From Defluviitoga tunisiensis (GTDB lineage: Bacteria > Thermotogota > Thermotogae > Petrotogales > Petrotogaceae): 64,000 bases of DNA. The stretch covers positions 1,366,501-1,430,500 of the forward strand of contig NZ_LN824141.1 of assembly GCF_000953715.1 (NCBI RefSeq). Direction: 5' to 3'. Under the pieces are notes generated by a model. That model did not search any database. It was given only the letters and a program-made list of their open reading frames with translations, and was not told the origin of the DNA. Shown piece after piece: positions 18,537 through 25,929 of the stretch. The position numbers were made by a program, and so were the translations under genes. Every line of letters starts with the position of its first letter. The stretch's first letter is position 1.

Positions 18537-19303
18537 ATAAAAGAAGATTTATTTTAGCTGGAAACTGGAAAATGAATAAAACCAATACTCAAGCAGCACA
18601 ATTTACTTCAAAATTGATCGGAACAATCGGTAATAAAAGTAAATTTGATGTTATTCTTTGTCCTCCGTATACTGCTTTAGAAAAAGTTTCTGATATTGTA
18701 AGTGGTTCAAAAATTAAAGTTGGCGCTCAAAATGTTTTTTATGAGGATAAAGGTGCGTTTACCGGTGAAATTTCTACTGATATGTTATTAGATTTAAACG
18801 TTCAATACGTAATTATAGGTCATTCAGAGAGAAGACATCTTTTTGGTGAAAGTGATGAACTTATCAACAAAAAGTTAAAAAAGGTTCTTAAAACTGAACT
18901 AGTACCTATTTTATGTATTGGAGAAAAACTTGAAGAACGAGAAAAAGGTCTCACCTTCAATGTTGTTGAAAGACAGATCAAAGAAGCTTTTTTTGGGTTA
19001 ACTTACGAAGAAGTTTCACGCATTGTTCTAGCATATGAACCAGTTTGGGCGATTGGTACGGGTAAGGTTGCATCTCCTGAACAAGCTCAAGAGGTACATG
19101 AATTCATCAGAACTTTGCTTAAAGATCTATTTGATGAAAGTTTAGCGGAAAGCATGACTATTTTGTATGGTGGAAGTATTAAGGCTAATAACTTTTTGGG
19201 TCTTTTCTTAAAGTCAGACATTGATGGTGGATTAGTTGGAGGAGCTTCTTTGAGTGAGGAATTTATTGAGTTAACAAGAGTTATGGAACAAATAATTGAA
19301 TAA
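18533..19303 (+). CDS. tpiA: Triosephosphate isomerase, made as a PGK-TIM fusion by -1 shift
   Basis: TIM interconverts dihydroxyacetone phosphate and glyceraldehyde 3-phosphate. The conserved first strand ([14 protein letters not shown]), with the catalytic Asn and Lys, is encoded upstream of the first ATG (18572), which is the Met inside NWKMNK. An independent product from that ATG would lack both residues. No ATG, GTG or TTG occurs between the pgk stop and that point. The catalytic His (IGHSERR), the Glu ([11 protein letters not shown]) and the phosphate loop (YGGSIKANN) are intact. Expression therefore most likely needs a frameshift or transcript slippage from pgk. I begin the feature at the first -1 codon. 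Confidence 0.9.
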   Translation, partial: LNKRRFILAGNWKMNKTNTQAAQFTSKLIGTIGNKSKFDVILCPPYTALEKVSDIVSGSKIKVGAQNVFYEDKGAFTGEISTDMLLDLNVQYVIIGHSERRHLFGESDELINKKLKKVLKTELVPILCIGEKLEEREKGLTFNVVERQIKEAFFGLTYEEVSRIVLAYEPVWAIGTGKVASPEQAQEVHEFIRTLLKDLFDESLAESMTILYGGSIKANNFLGLFLKSDIDGGLVGGASLSEEFIELTRVMEQIIE

Positions 19304-19305
19304 AT

Positions 19306-19338
19306 AAAATCAACCGCGTTAACGCGGTTGATTTTATT
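19306..19338 (+). terminator. Rho-independent terminator after tpiA
   Basis: AAAATCAACCGCG and CGCGGTTGATTTT form a 13-bp stem around TTAA, followed by a T-rich run, immediately after the tpiA stop. Confidence 0.93.
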
Positions 19339-19496
19339 TTTAAAGATTTATTTAAGTTTAGTGTGTTATTATAATAATAAATAAAATAAAACTTTTTATA
19401 TTCATTTAAAATAGATAGTATAATTATTAAATAATATAATTAAACGATTTTTCCAGTTTTTTCAGATATAAATTATTTGAAAAAAGGAGGAACTAT

Positions 19497-20351
19497 ATGT
19501 ATGAATTTAAACCATTAAATGAAGTGTCTATTTCTATCTTGGTTAATCTGGTAAATGAAGTTTTTAAAGATTATGTGGTTCCCGTTAGATGGACTTATGA
19601 TAGTTTTACTATGGACATAAAAGAAAACTCCATTTCTTTAGGGGATTCTTTTTTAGTTTTCAGTGATGAAAAACCGGTTGGATTTTGCGTTATTTCTATA
19701 AGAAATAGGATAGGGAGAATTGATTCTATAGGCGTCTTGGAAGAATTTAGAGGAAAAGGTCTAGCTTCCCAAATGCTTTTTAGAGTTGTAGAAAACCTAA
19801 AATGGAAGGATATTGATACTATAATATTAGAAGTTGTAGAATTAGATAAAAGATCGGTAAGGTTCTATGAAAAGCATGGATTCAGATTAAAGAGAAACCT
19901 ATATTCTTACCTTAAAAGGAAAAATCAAAGAGCACAAAATTCTTTTTCTTTTATATATGAATCTACAACATCAGATAATATTTATGATTTAGCTCAAGTT
20001 GCAAAATTAAAATTTAAAAGAGATCCCAATTGGCAGAGAGACCCAATGACATTAAAGCTTAGTGACAATAGGTACATATATGAGGTAATACTAAATGAAG
20101 AAGGAAATAGGATAGGATATATTGTTTGGGGTTTAAATGAAGATAATGTTTTTATTGTAGATATTGCTCCAATAGATGACAGTAGCAATTTTTTTGATAT
20201 TGTAAGAGATGCAACCTCAAAATTATTTCAAATAAAAGATGAAATAATTGTAATTTCAGTTCCAGAAGATGATCCCTTAAATAGTGCGTTGATAGATAAT
20301 AAATATATCCCCTTTATTAAGCAATTAGAAATGGAAAGAAAATTACATTAA
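19497..20351 (+). CDS. GNAT-family N-acetyltransferase
   Basis: The N-terminal ~145 residues are a GNAT domain that would transfer an acetyl group from acetyl-CoA. The acetyl-CoA-binding motif A is 'GVLEEFRGKGLASQMLFRVVE' (given in part), followed by LEVVELDKRSVRFYEKHGF, the classic motif B pattern. The remaining ~135 residues look like a second, degenerate acyltransferase-like half without a clear CoA motif, as in double-GNAT proteins. AGGAGG precedes the ATG. The substrate is unknown. The gene stands alone after the glycolytic genes. Confidence 0.8.
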   Translation: MYEFKPLNEVSISILVNLVNEVFKDYVVPVRWTYDSFTMDIKENSISLGDSFLVFSDEKPVGFCVISIRNRIGRIDSIGVLEEFRGKGLASQMLFRVVENLKWKDIDTIILEVVELDKRSVRFYEKHGFRLKRNLYSYLKRKNQRAQNSFSFIYESTTSDNIYDLAQVAKLKFKRDPNWQRDPMTLKLSDNRYIYEVILNEEGNRIGYIVWGLNEDNVFIVDIAPIDDSSNFFDIVRDATSKLFQIKDEIIVISVPEDDPLNSALIDNKYIPFIKQLEMERKLH

Positions 20352-20356
20352 TATAT

Positions 20357-20677
20357 TTAAAAAACAAATTCTACAACCTCATGAATTTCAGCTAAATCGT
20401 TCATTTCTACATAGAAATAAGATTTAAAGTTATATATTTTTTCTACATTCAACTTATACGTTTTATCATTTTTATGTAAAATAAAATCAATAGAATTATC
20501 GTTTTCAATAATATCATATGATGTCGATTCAAACGACTCGTCTGATTTATTTATAAAAACGAAAAATAAAAATTTATCTTTTCCTTTATAAGCTATTTCT
20601 GAAAATAGAGAAGGTACCTGATTATTAAATTGTTTATGTAGAGCTTTTAAAATTAGCTTATCCTTTAATGAAATCAT
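20357..20677 (-). CDS. Conserved-looking hypothetical protein, ~106 residues
   Basis: I do not recognise this protein. It is small, acidic and aromatic-rich (KDKFLFFVFINKSDESFES and DFILHKNDKTYKLNVEKIY are typical stretches), with alternating hydrophobic and charged residues that suggest a small beta-rich soluble fold. It has no signal peptide or membrane segment. I start at the ATG at 20677 with AGGTG 6 bases upstream; a GTG three codons earlier overlaps that site. It converges with the acetyltransferase gene, leaving only 5 bases between stops. A palindrome overlaps its promoter. Confidence 0.7.
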   Translation of the reverse strand: MISLKDKLILKALHKQFNNQVPSLFSEIAYKGKDKFLFFVFINKSDESFESTSYDIIENDNSIDFILHKNDKTYKLNVEKIYNFKSYFYVEMNDLAEIHEVVEFVF

Positions 20678-20747
20678 GGCTGTCACCTACTTATAGATTT
20701 AAAGATGTTTAAATATTCGAACAATAATGTTAATATTTCCTTGAATT

Positions 20748-20777
20748 ATTATAACATATCGACTCATTATGAGTCAA
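20748..20777 (-). promoter_or_regulatory. Promoter with overlapping palindromic operator
   Basis: On the minus strand TTGACT (20772-20777) and TATAAT (20748-20753) are 18 bases apart, and the -10 box is extended (TGTTATAAT). The -35 box overlaps a perfect 15-base palindrome, GACTCAT-T-ATGAGTC (20761-20775), which looks like a repressor site. It reads towards the small gene at 20357-20677. The rest of the gap up to 20886 is AT-rich without visible features. Confidence 0.65.
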
Positions 20778-20886
20778 ATTTTTATGATTTTTTATTTTAA
20801 TTATATTTTGTAATAATAAAATTAAAAAATTGAATTAATACATTGATAGTAAAAATCTATTACATAGTAATAAAAATTTTAAGGTC

Positions 20887-21114
20887 TTTAGAAATGAATA
20901 TTTTCTAAAAGTAAGCATTTGAATTTATAACTGATCCAGGGTGGAGGCCTCGTCCTGCCTTCTGTACAAGTACAGAAAAAGTCAAAAGAATTAAGAATTA
21001 GTAAGGATTAGAATTGAGAAGGTATTTTGTAAAAAAAATCAACTCTAAAACATATATAATAAGGATTTTGGAATTTCTAAAGTGAGTAAATAAAATTTTT
21101 TTAGGAGGTTTAAT
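20887..21114 (+). promoter_or_regulatory. Multi-palindrome leader module upstream of the secreted protein gene
   Basis: This copy has palindrome I (TTTAGAAA-TGAATAT-TTTCTAAA, 20887-20909), a diverged palindrome II region around GAGGCCTC, and palindrome III as TTCTGTA-CAAG-TACAGAA (20960-20977). Two base pairs in palindrome III differ from the 96-bp array in a compensating way. The downstream block CTAAAACATATATAATAAGG is nearly identical to the ybaB copy. TATAAT is at 21055-21060, 54 bases before the ATG. The module ends at AGGAGG. Confidence 0.75.
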
Positions 21115-22395
21115 ATGAAAAAAAGTATTATTTTGGTGGTTGTATGTGTTTTGTGTGCTGCAACATTTTTTTCTGAGAGTATAGCTTACTTGTCTTCTAA
21201 TGAACATGAGATTTATGAATCATACTTTTTAGAATATAACGAAGTGATGGGAGAATATTATAACGTATTACTTGAAATTATTCAAACTAATCCACAGTAT
21301 GAATCATACTTTTATAAACCCTTAGATATTATAACTGTAGCCTCAGCTTTAATGAATTATAAAGCTTTAGAAAAATATTTAAATGAAAATGGAGTATTAC
21401 TTGATTACGAAAGAATAGTAAATGAAAGCAATGATCTTTTCAATAAATATATGTCAGATGACAGTTTAAAAGAACCTTTCTTACGTTTTTTTGGAACCGA
21501 AAGCATTTTTAAAGGTTTTATTAGTAGTATTGTGTATAGAGATGAAGTTGTTAAATCAATAAACAGTTTTTTTACAGATACATATGGAGAAAACATGTCT
21601 GAAGTACTTTCTGAGTGGTATGAAGAGTATTTATCTAATTTCGACTTTGTTGTTTCATATGAGCCATTAATCCCCGCATATGAGATTTTTAAAGCTCAAT
21701 CATTACAAGAATTTGAAGCAATAGAAGAAAAATATAGAAGTATAGTCCTTAGAGAAACTAATATACCAGAAGAATGGTATATTTCATATGTATATCTAGT
21801 TGAAAATATACTTTCTGTTCAATATTCAAAGTTAGAAGATTTGCAAAAATATATGGAAATTGCAGGCAATTACCCACAATTATTGGAATATTCAAATGAT
21901 GAATTATCGAATCAACTATCTTATTACTCACAAATATCCGAAACAGACGAAGCTACTGACTTAAGAGTCGAAGCAACCCAAAAAGTCAATCTTTTACAAG
22001 AATATATCTATCTAGCAGGAAATTATGGTACTTACAACGAAGAAAAAATAAAAAATGAATATGAACAAATAAATATGCAAATCGAAGAAATGTATTTGGC
22101 CTACGAAAATTCATTAGTTAATCTGAAAAAAATTAATCCGGAATCCATAGAAATAAATTATAAACTTTATGAAATAAAACCACAAGATCCTAATGTTTCA
22201 TATGATTACTTTGAATTACTTTATTTATCTTTAATAGAGTATTATAAAAACTCAGGTGATTTAGATAGTATAAAAGAAAATTTAAACGTTTTAAAGGGTA
22301 TTTTTAGTAATCTTATTGAAAACGAAAATTTAGAGAAAGAAAAATCAGATGGTTCTTTAAAGATTATTAATGAGATTAATAATCTTCTAAAATGA
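21115..22395 (+). CDS. Secreted helical protein of unknown function
   Basis: I do not recognise this 426-residue protein. Residues 1-20 form a clear signal peptide (KKSIILVVVCVLCAATFFSES) with no lipobox, so it should be periplasmic or sheath-associated. The mature part is acidic and rich in Glu, Tyr, Leu and Asn, and appears mostly alpha-helical with TPR-like spacing (LEDLQKYMEIAGNYPQLLEY and LLQEYIYLAGNYGTYNEEK resemble each other). Helical-repeat scaffolding is possible, but no function is implied. AGGAGG is well placed before the ATG. It is one of four genes preceded by the repeat-type leader module. Confidence 0.8.
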   Translation: MKKSIILVVVCVLCAATFFSESIAYLSSNEHEIYESYFLEYNEVMGEYYNVLLEIIQTNPQYESYFYKPLDIITVASALMNYKALEKYLNENGVLLDYERIVNESNDLFNKYMSDDSLKEPFLRFFGTESIFKGFISSIVYRDEVVKSINSFFTDTYGENMSEVLSEWYEEYLSNFDFVVSYEPLIPAYEIFKAQSLQEFEAIEEKYRSIVLRETNIPEEWYISYVYLVENILSVQYSKLEDLQKYMEIAGNYPQLLEYSNDELSNQLSYYSQISETDEATDLRVEATQKVNLLQEYIYLAGNYGTYNEEKIKNEYEQINMQIEEMYLAYENSLVNLKKINPESIEINYKLYEIKPQDPNVSYDYFELLYLSLIEYYKNSGDLDSIKENLNVLKGIFSNLIENENLEKEKSDGSLKIINEINNLLK

Positions 22396-22413
22396 TTCTA
22401 TGTTTATTAATAG

Positions 22414-22887
22414 TTGGAGGCGAAAAAAATATCTAAAAGGATAGTTAGAGCTGCTTTGATATCCGCATTGTACGTGGTTTTATGTCTTGTTTTTCAGCCA
22501 ATTAGTTTCGGACCTATACAAGTTAGAATTGCAGAAGCTTTCACTTTATTACCCTATTTAGATCCTGCTTTTATTCCTGGATTATATGTGGGAGCGCTAC
22601 TTGCAAATATAATTGGAGGGTTAGGAGCTTGGGACATATGGTTGGGTAGCCTTTTTACTTTGATAGCAGCTATAATTACGTGGAAAATGCCAAATAAATA
22701 TTTGACACCTCTTCCTCCTATATTTATTAATGCATTTGGAGTTTCTTTATATGTGGCGCCACTGTATAATTTTCCATATTTGTTATCAGTAATATGGATT
22801 GCAATTGGAGAAGCTATAGCTACTTTTGCAATTGGGTTACCTATTTTAAGATTATTTGAAAAAAATATTTATAAAAATGATAATTAA
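22414..22887 (+). CDS. queT: QueT-family ECF transporter substrate-binding (S) subunit
   Basis: This is a small membrane protein with about five hydrophobic segments and the QueT-family blocks 'FGPIQVRIAEAFTLLPYL', GLYVGALLANIIGG and PNKYLTPLPPI. QueT proteins are thought to be S components that import queuosine precursors with a shared ECF energising module, which is not encoded here. The start is unusual. The only canonical in-frame upstream codon is TTG at 22414, but it forms part of GGAGG. The codon best spaced after that site is ATA at 22429, and the next TTG (22456) lies inside the first hydrophobic segment. I list the longest form. No preQ1 riboswitch was recognised. Confidence 0.8.
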   Translation: MEAKKISKRIVRAALISALYVVLCLVFQPISFGPIQVRIAEAFTLLPYLDPAFIPGLYVGALLANIIGGLGAWDIWLGSLFTLIAAIITWKMPNKYLTPLPPIFINAFGVSLYVAPLYNFPYLLSVIWIAIGEAIATFAIGLPILRLFEKNIYKNDN

Positions 22888-22941
22888 AGCTTATCTATTT
22901 ATTAATATAAATATTTATATGACAGCTAGAGGTGAATATAT

Positions 22942-24330
22942 TTGAAAAAAAAACCTTTTATAGTTGATACAACATTAAGAGATGGTCAGCAATCTTTGAT
23001 AGCGACAAGATTAAAATTAGAAGACTTTAAAGATCAATTGGAAGATTTTGATAAAGTAGGTTTTTATTCAATGGAAGTTTGGGGTGGAGCGACATATGAT
23101 TCTTGTATTAGATATCTAGATGAAGACCCATGGGAAAGATTAAAGATAATAAAAAACAAACTTCAAAATACTCAGATACAAATGCTTTTAAGAGGACAGA
23201 ATTTAGTTGGATATAAAAATTATGCAGATGATGTTGTAGAGCTGTTTATAAATAAAGTTGCAGATTATGGAATGGATATAATAAGAGTTTTTGATGCGTT
23301 GAACGATATCAGAAATTTAGATAAATCTATAGAAGTCGCTAAAAAAAGAAAAATACATGTTCAAGGAGCAATTTGTTATACTGTAAGTCCAGTTCATACA
23401 TTGGATTTTTATTTAAATTACGCTAAAGAATTAATTGATAGAGGCGTAGATTCTATAGTAATTAAAGATATGGCAGGACTTCTTACTCCAAAAGTATCTT
23501 ATAACCTAGTTAAAGAACTAAAACAGAGGTTTAATATATCTATTAATATTCATTCACATGCTACTACTGGGCTTGCCTCCATGACTTATTATGCGGCAAT
23601 AGAGGCAGGGGCGGATATAATAGATTTAGCTCTTAGTCCTTTTGCTAATGGTACGTCAGAACCTGCTGTTGAGCCTTTTCAGCACGCTTTTGATTTAGAT
23701 TTAAATTGGAAACAAATAATACTGCTTGTAGATTATTTATGGACAGTAAGAGAAAAGTATAAAGAATTTGACGTTAAGATGAATTCTATAGATGCAAAGA
23801 TATTAGATGCGCAAATTCCAGGAGGTATGTTGTCAAACCTTATGTCACAATTGAAGTCTCAAAAAGCAGAAAACAAAATACAAGAAGTATTAAAAGAAGT
23901 ACCAATTGTTAGAAAAGATCTAGGCTATCCACCTCTTGTTACACCTACTAGCCAAATAGTAGGTGTTCAAGCAACTTTAAATGTTTTGACTGGAAAAAGG
24001 TATTCTATGATAACCAATGAGGTGAAAAATTATTTAAGAGGTTTTTATGGAAAACCACCGGCTCCTGTTAATCAAGAGTTATATGAAAAAGCTTTGGGTA
24101 CTATTAAACCTATAGATTACAGGCCAGCAGATGAGATTCCTCCAGAGTTAGACAGAGCGAAAAAAGAAATTGGATTGTTAGCTAATACTGATGAAGATTT
24201 GTTAACCTATGTTTTATTTAGAGAGGTAGGAAGACAATTTTTAATTAAGAAATATGAAAAAAATCTAAAAGTAGACTTTAACATAGTTAATTCGTTCAAG
24301 AACGAAGACGTAGTCATATATCCAATATAA
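22942..24330 (+). CDS. Pyruvate/oxaloacetate carboxyltransferase subunit (OadA/PycB type, no biotin domain)
   Basis: This is a TIM-barrel carboxyltransferase of the HMGL-like family that moves CO2 between biotin and pyruvate/oxaloacetate. The N-terminus has DTTLRDGQQSLIATRL, then 'GRGQNL'-type MLLRGQNLVGY, DIIRVFDALND, the carbamylated-Lys region VIKDMAGLLTP and the metal site 'INIHSHATTGLA'. At 462 residues it ends where OadA proteins normally continue into a linker and a biotinyl-lysine domain, and no biotin motif (MKM) is present. A separate carrier protein must be supplied elsewhere. The start is TTG after GAGGTG. Confidence 0.87.
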   Translation: MKKKPFIVDTTLRDGQQSLIATRLKLEDFKDQLEDFDKVGFYSMEVWGGATYDSCIRYLDEDPWERLKIIKNKLQNTQIQMLLRGQNLVGYKNYADDVVELFINKVADYGMDIIRVFDALNDIRNLDKSIEVAKKRKIHVQGAICYTVSPVHTLDFYLNYAKELIDRGVDSIVIKDMAGLLTPKVSYNLVKELKQRFNISINIHSHATTGLASMTYYAAIEAGADIIDLALSPFANGTSEPAVEPFQHAFDLDLNWKQIILLVDYLWTVREKYKEFDVKMNSIDAKILDAQIPGGMLSNLMSQLKSQKAENKIQEVLKEVPIVRKDLGYPPLVTPTSQIVGVQATLNVLTGKRYSMITNEVKNYLRGFYGKPPAPVNQELYEKALGTIKPIDYRPADEIPPELDRAKKEIGLLANTDEDLLTYVLFREVGRQFLIKKYEKNLKVDFNIVNSFKNEDVVIYPI

Positions 24331-24394
24331 TCGATCAGAAGAATTATTTTTGAGATTTTCGTCTCTAATTACTTTTAATCTCTTCTAAATCCTA

Positions 24395-24475
24395 ATAAAC
24401 AGTTATAATCGCTGTTTATAACAATATGAAAATATTTCCAATTTTGCTATAATATATTTAGTAAAACGTTTCCAT
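24395..24475 (+). promoter_or_regulatory. Promoter and two candidate operators upstream of malE
   Basis: An inverted repeat, ATAAACAG-N9-CTGTTTAT, lies at 24395-24419. A -10 box TATAAT follows at 24448-24453 (from GCTATAAT). A LacI/CcpA-type element TAAAACGTTTCCA lies at 24462-24474, where the transcription start is expected. Binding at the latter would block transcription; binding at the former would suit an activator or a second repressor site. No clear -35 box is present. The assignments are inferred from sequence shape only. Confidence 0.5.
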
Positions 24476-24508
24476 TCGGGATACTAAATTTGAAGAGGAG
24501 GTATGAAA

Positions 24509-25714
24509 ATGAAAAAAGGGTTAATTTTATCCTTGATTTTGGTATTAGGAATCACGTTTGTATTTTCCGCAACACTAACTGTATGGTGTTCTGAAAAGCA
24601 AGTTGACTTTATCAACAGGATTGGTCAGGAATTTACTAGAGATACTGGAGTTAACGTTGTAGTACAAATGGTAACATTTGGTGATATTAAATCTAAATTC
24701 CTTACAGCTGCACAAGCCGGAGAAGGACCTGATATAATAGTAGGTGCACATGATTGGGTAGGAGAACTTGTAATAAACGGTTTGCTAGAACCAATTCCAT
24801 TTTCAGCTATCGAGTTGGATAAATTTGCAGAATCTGCTATCCAAGGATTCACTTACCAAGGAAAATTGTATGGTGTTCCTTATGCAACTGAGGCTGTTGC
24901 ATTGTTTTATAATCGAGATTATGTTAGTGATGACGAAGTACCAACAAATATCTCTGATTTAAAAGAACTAGCTAAAGAATTTACTACTAGTGAAACATTA
25001 GGATTTGCAGTTACTGCAAATGATTTTTATCATGTTTACGGTTTCTTTACAGGATTTGGCGGTTACGTTTTTGGTTATGACCCAAAAACTGGTTATAATG
25101 TCTCTGATATTGGATTAAACAATGAAGGATCTATTAAGGCTGGAAATCTTCTAAAGAGCTTTTTTGATGAAGGTATTATGCCACAAGGTATAAATTATAA
25201 TATTATGGATTCTATGTTCATGGATGGATTAGCTGCAATGATTATAAATGGTCCTTGGGCAGTAAAAGCTTATCTTGATGCTGGTATAGATTTTGGCGTT
25301 ATTCCTTTAACAAAATTAGAAGTTGAACCAGGTAAAACAATGAAACCTTTTGTAGGAGTTCAAGGGTTGATGATTAATTCTAGATCTGCTAATAAGGCGT
25401 TTGCAATGGAGTTTGTTATTAATTATCTTGCTACATCTGAAGGAATATATGAATTTTACATTGCAGATCCTAGATTGCCTTCAAGACAAGATGTTACTCA
25501 AATTATTGACGAACAAGGTGGACCTGTTCCTACTGAAATAGTTGCAGCATTTACAGAAAGTGCAGCTGGTGGAGAACCAATGCCGAACATTCCTGAAATG
25601 GCTGGGGTATGGCAACCAATGGCTGATGCTTTAAACAATATTATAAATGGAACTCAAACACCTGAAGCTGCGCTTAATGATGCCGTTTCAAAGATAAAAG
25701 CGAGCATTAAATAA
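24509..25714 (+). CDS. malE: Maltose-type sugar ABC transporter substrate-binding protein
   Basis: This is a periplasmic family-1 sugar-binding protein that delivers maltose or a related oligosaccharide to the permease encoded downstream. A signal peptide covers about residues 1-20 (KKGLILSLILVLGITFVFSA). The mature part starts TLTVWCSEKQVDFINR and has the family blocks GEGPDIIVGAHDWVGELV, YGVPYATEAVALFYN and 'AAMIINGPWAVKAYL'. The 401-residue length is typical. I use the ATG at 24509, 7 bases after AGGAGG, not the ATG at 24503, which is one base from it. Maltose is likely from similarity, but other glucans are possible. Confidence 0.9.
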   Translation: MKKGLILSLILVLGITFVFSATLTVWCSEKQVDFINRIGQEFTRDTGVNVVVQMVTFGDIKSKFLTAAQAGEGPDIIVGAHDWVGELVINGLLEPIPFSAIELDKFAESAIQGFTYQGKLYGVPYATEAVALFYNRDYVSDDEVPTNISDLKELAKEFTTSETLGFAVTANDFYHVYGFFTGFGGYVFGYDPKTGYNVSDIGLNNEGSIKAGNLLKSFFDEGIMPQGINYNIMDSMFMDGLAAMIINGPWAVKAYLDAGIDFGVIPLTKLEVEPGKTMKPFVGVQGLMINSRSANKAFAMEFVINYLATSEGIYEFYIADPRLPSRQDVTQIIDEQGGPVPTEIVAAFTESAAGGEPMPNIPEMAGVWQPMADALNNIINGTQTPEAALNDAVSKIKASIK

Positions 25715-25800
25715 TAAAAAGACATGTCTTCAAATTATGTGATAAAACTGATTATGAAGAGTATAATTGTTATTCAATTTAATGAGATGAAATATTAAGA

Positions 25801-25838
25801 AAAAAGAGGGAGGGAACTCCTCTCCTTCTTTTTTTTGC
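25801..25838 (+). terminator. Terminator after malE
   Basis: AAGAGGGAG-GGAA-CTCCTCT forms an imperfect stem (one bulged G), followed by CCTTC and a run of eight T, about 90 bases after the malE stop. It would leave the binding protein more abundant than the permeases. Confidence 0.75.
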
Positions 25839-25873
25839 AAAAATGGTCCATTTTTTAGTATAATTAGTATAAT
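25839..25873 (+). promoter_or_regulatory. Palindromic operator and promoter region upstream of malF
   Basis: AAAAATGG-T-CCATTTTT (25839-25855) is a 17-base palindrome. Two TATAAT boxes follow at 25859-25864 and 25868-25873, so the palindrome covers where a -35 box would lie. This suggests that malFG have their own regulated promoter in addition to read-through from malE. Confidence 0.5.
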
Positions 25874-25929
25874 ATATATTTTTTAGTTTATATCTGTAGA
25901 AAAAGAAGCCTTTTAGGAGGGAACATGAA

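Noticed and set aside
18572-19303. Independent tpiA starting at ATG 18572
   Set aside because: That ATG is the Met of NWKMNK, so the product would lack the catalytic Asn and Lys.
22381-22430. preQ1 riboswitch ahead of the QueT-like gene
   Set aside because: The gap between the genes is only about 18-30 bases, and no C-rich hairpin with an A-rich tail is visible.
24503-24508. Upstream ATG as the start of the sugar-binding protein
   Set aside because: It lies one base from AGGAGG; the ATG at 24509 has the normal 7-base spacing.
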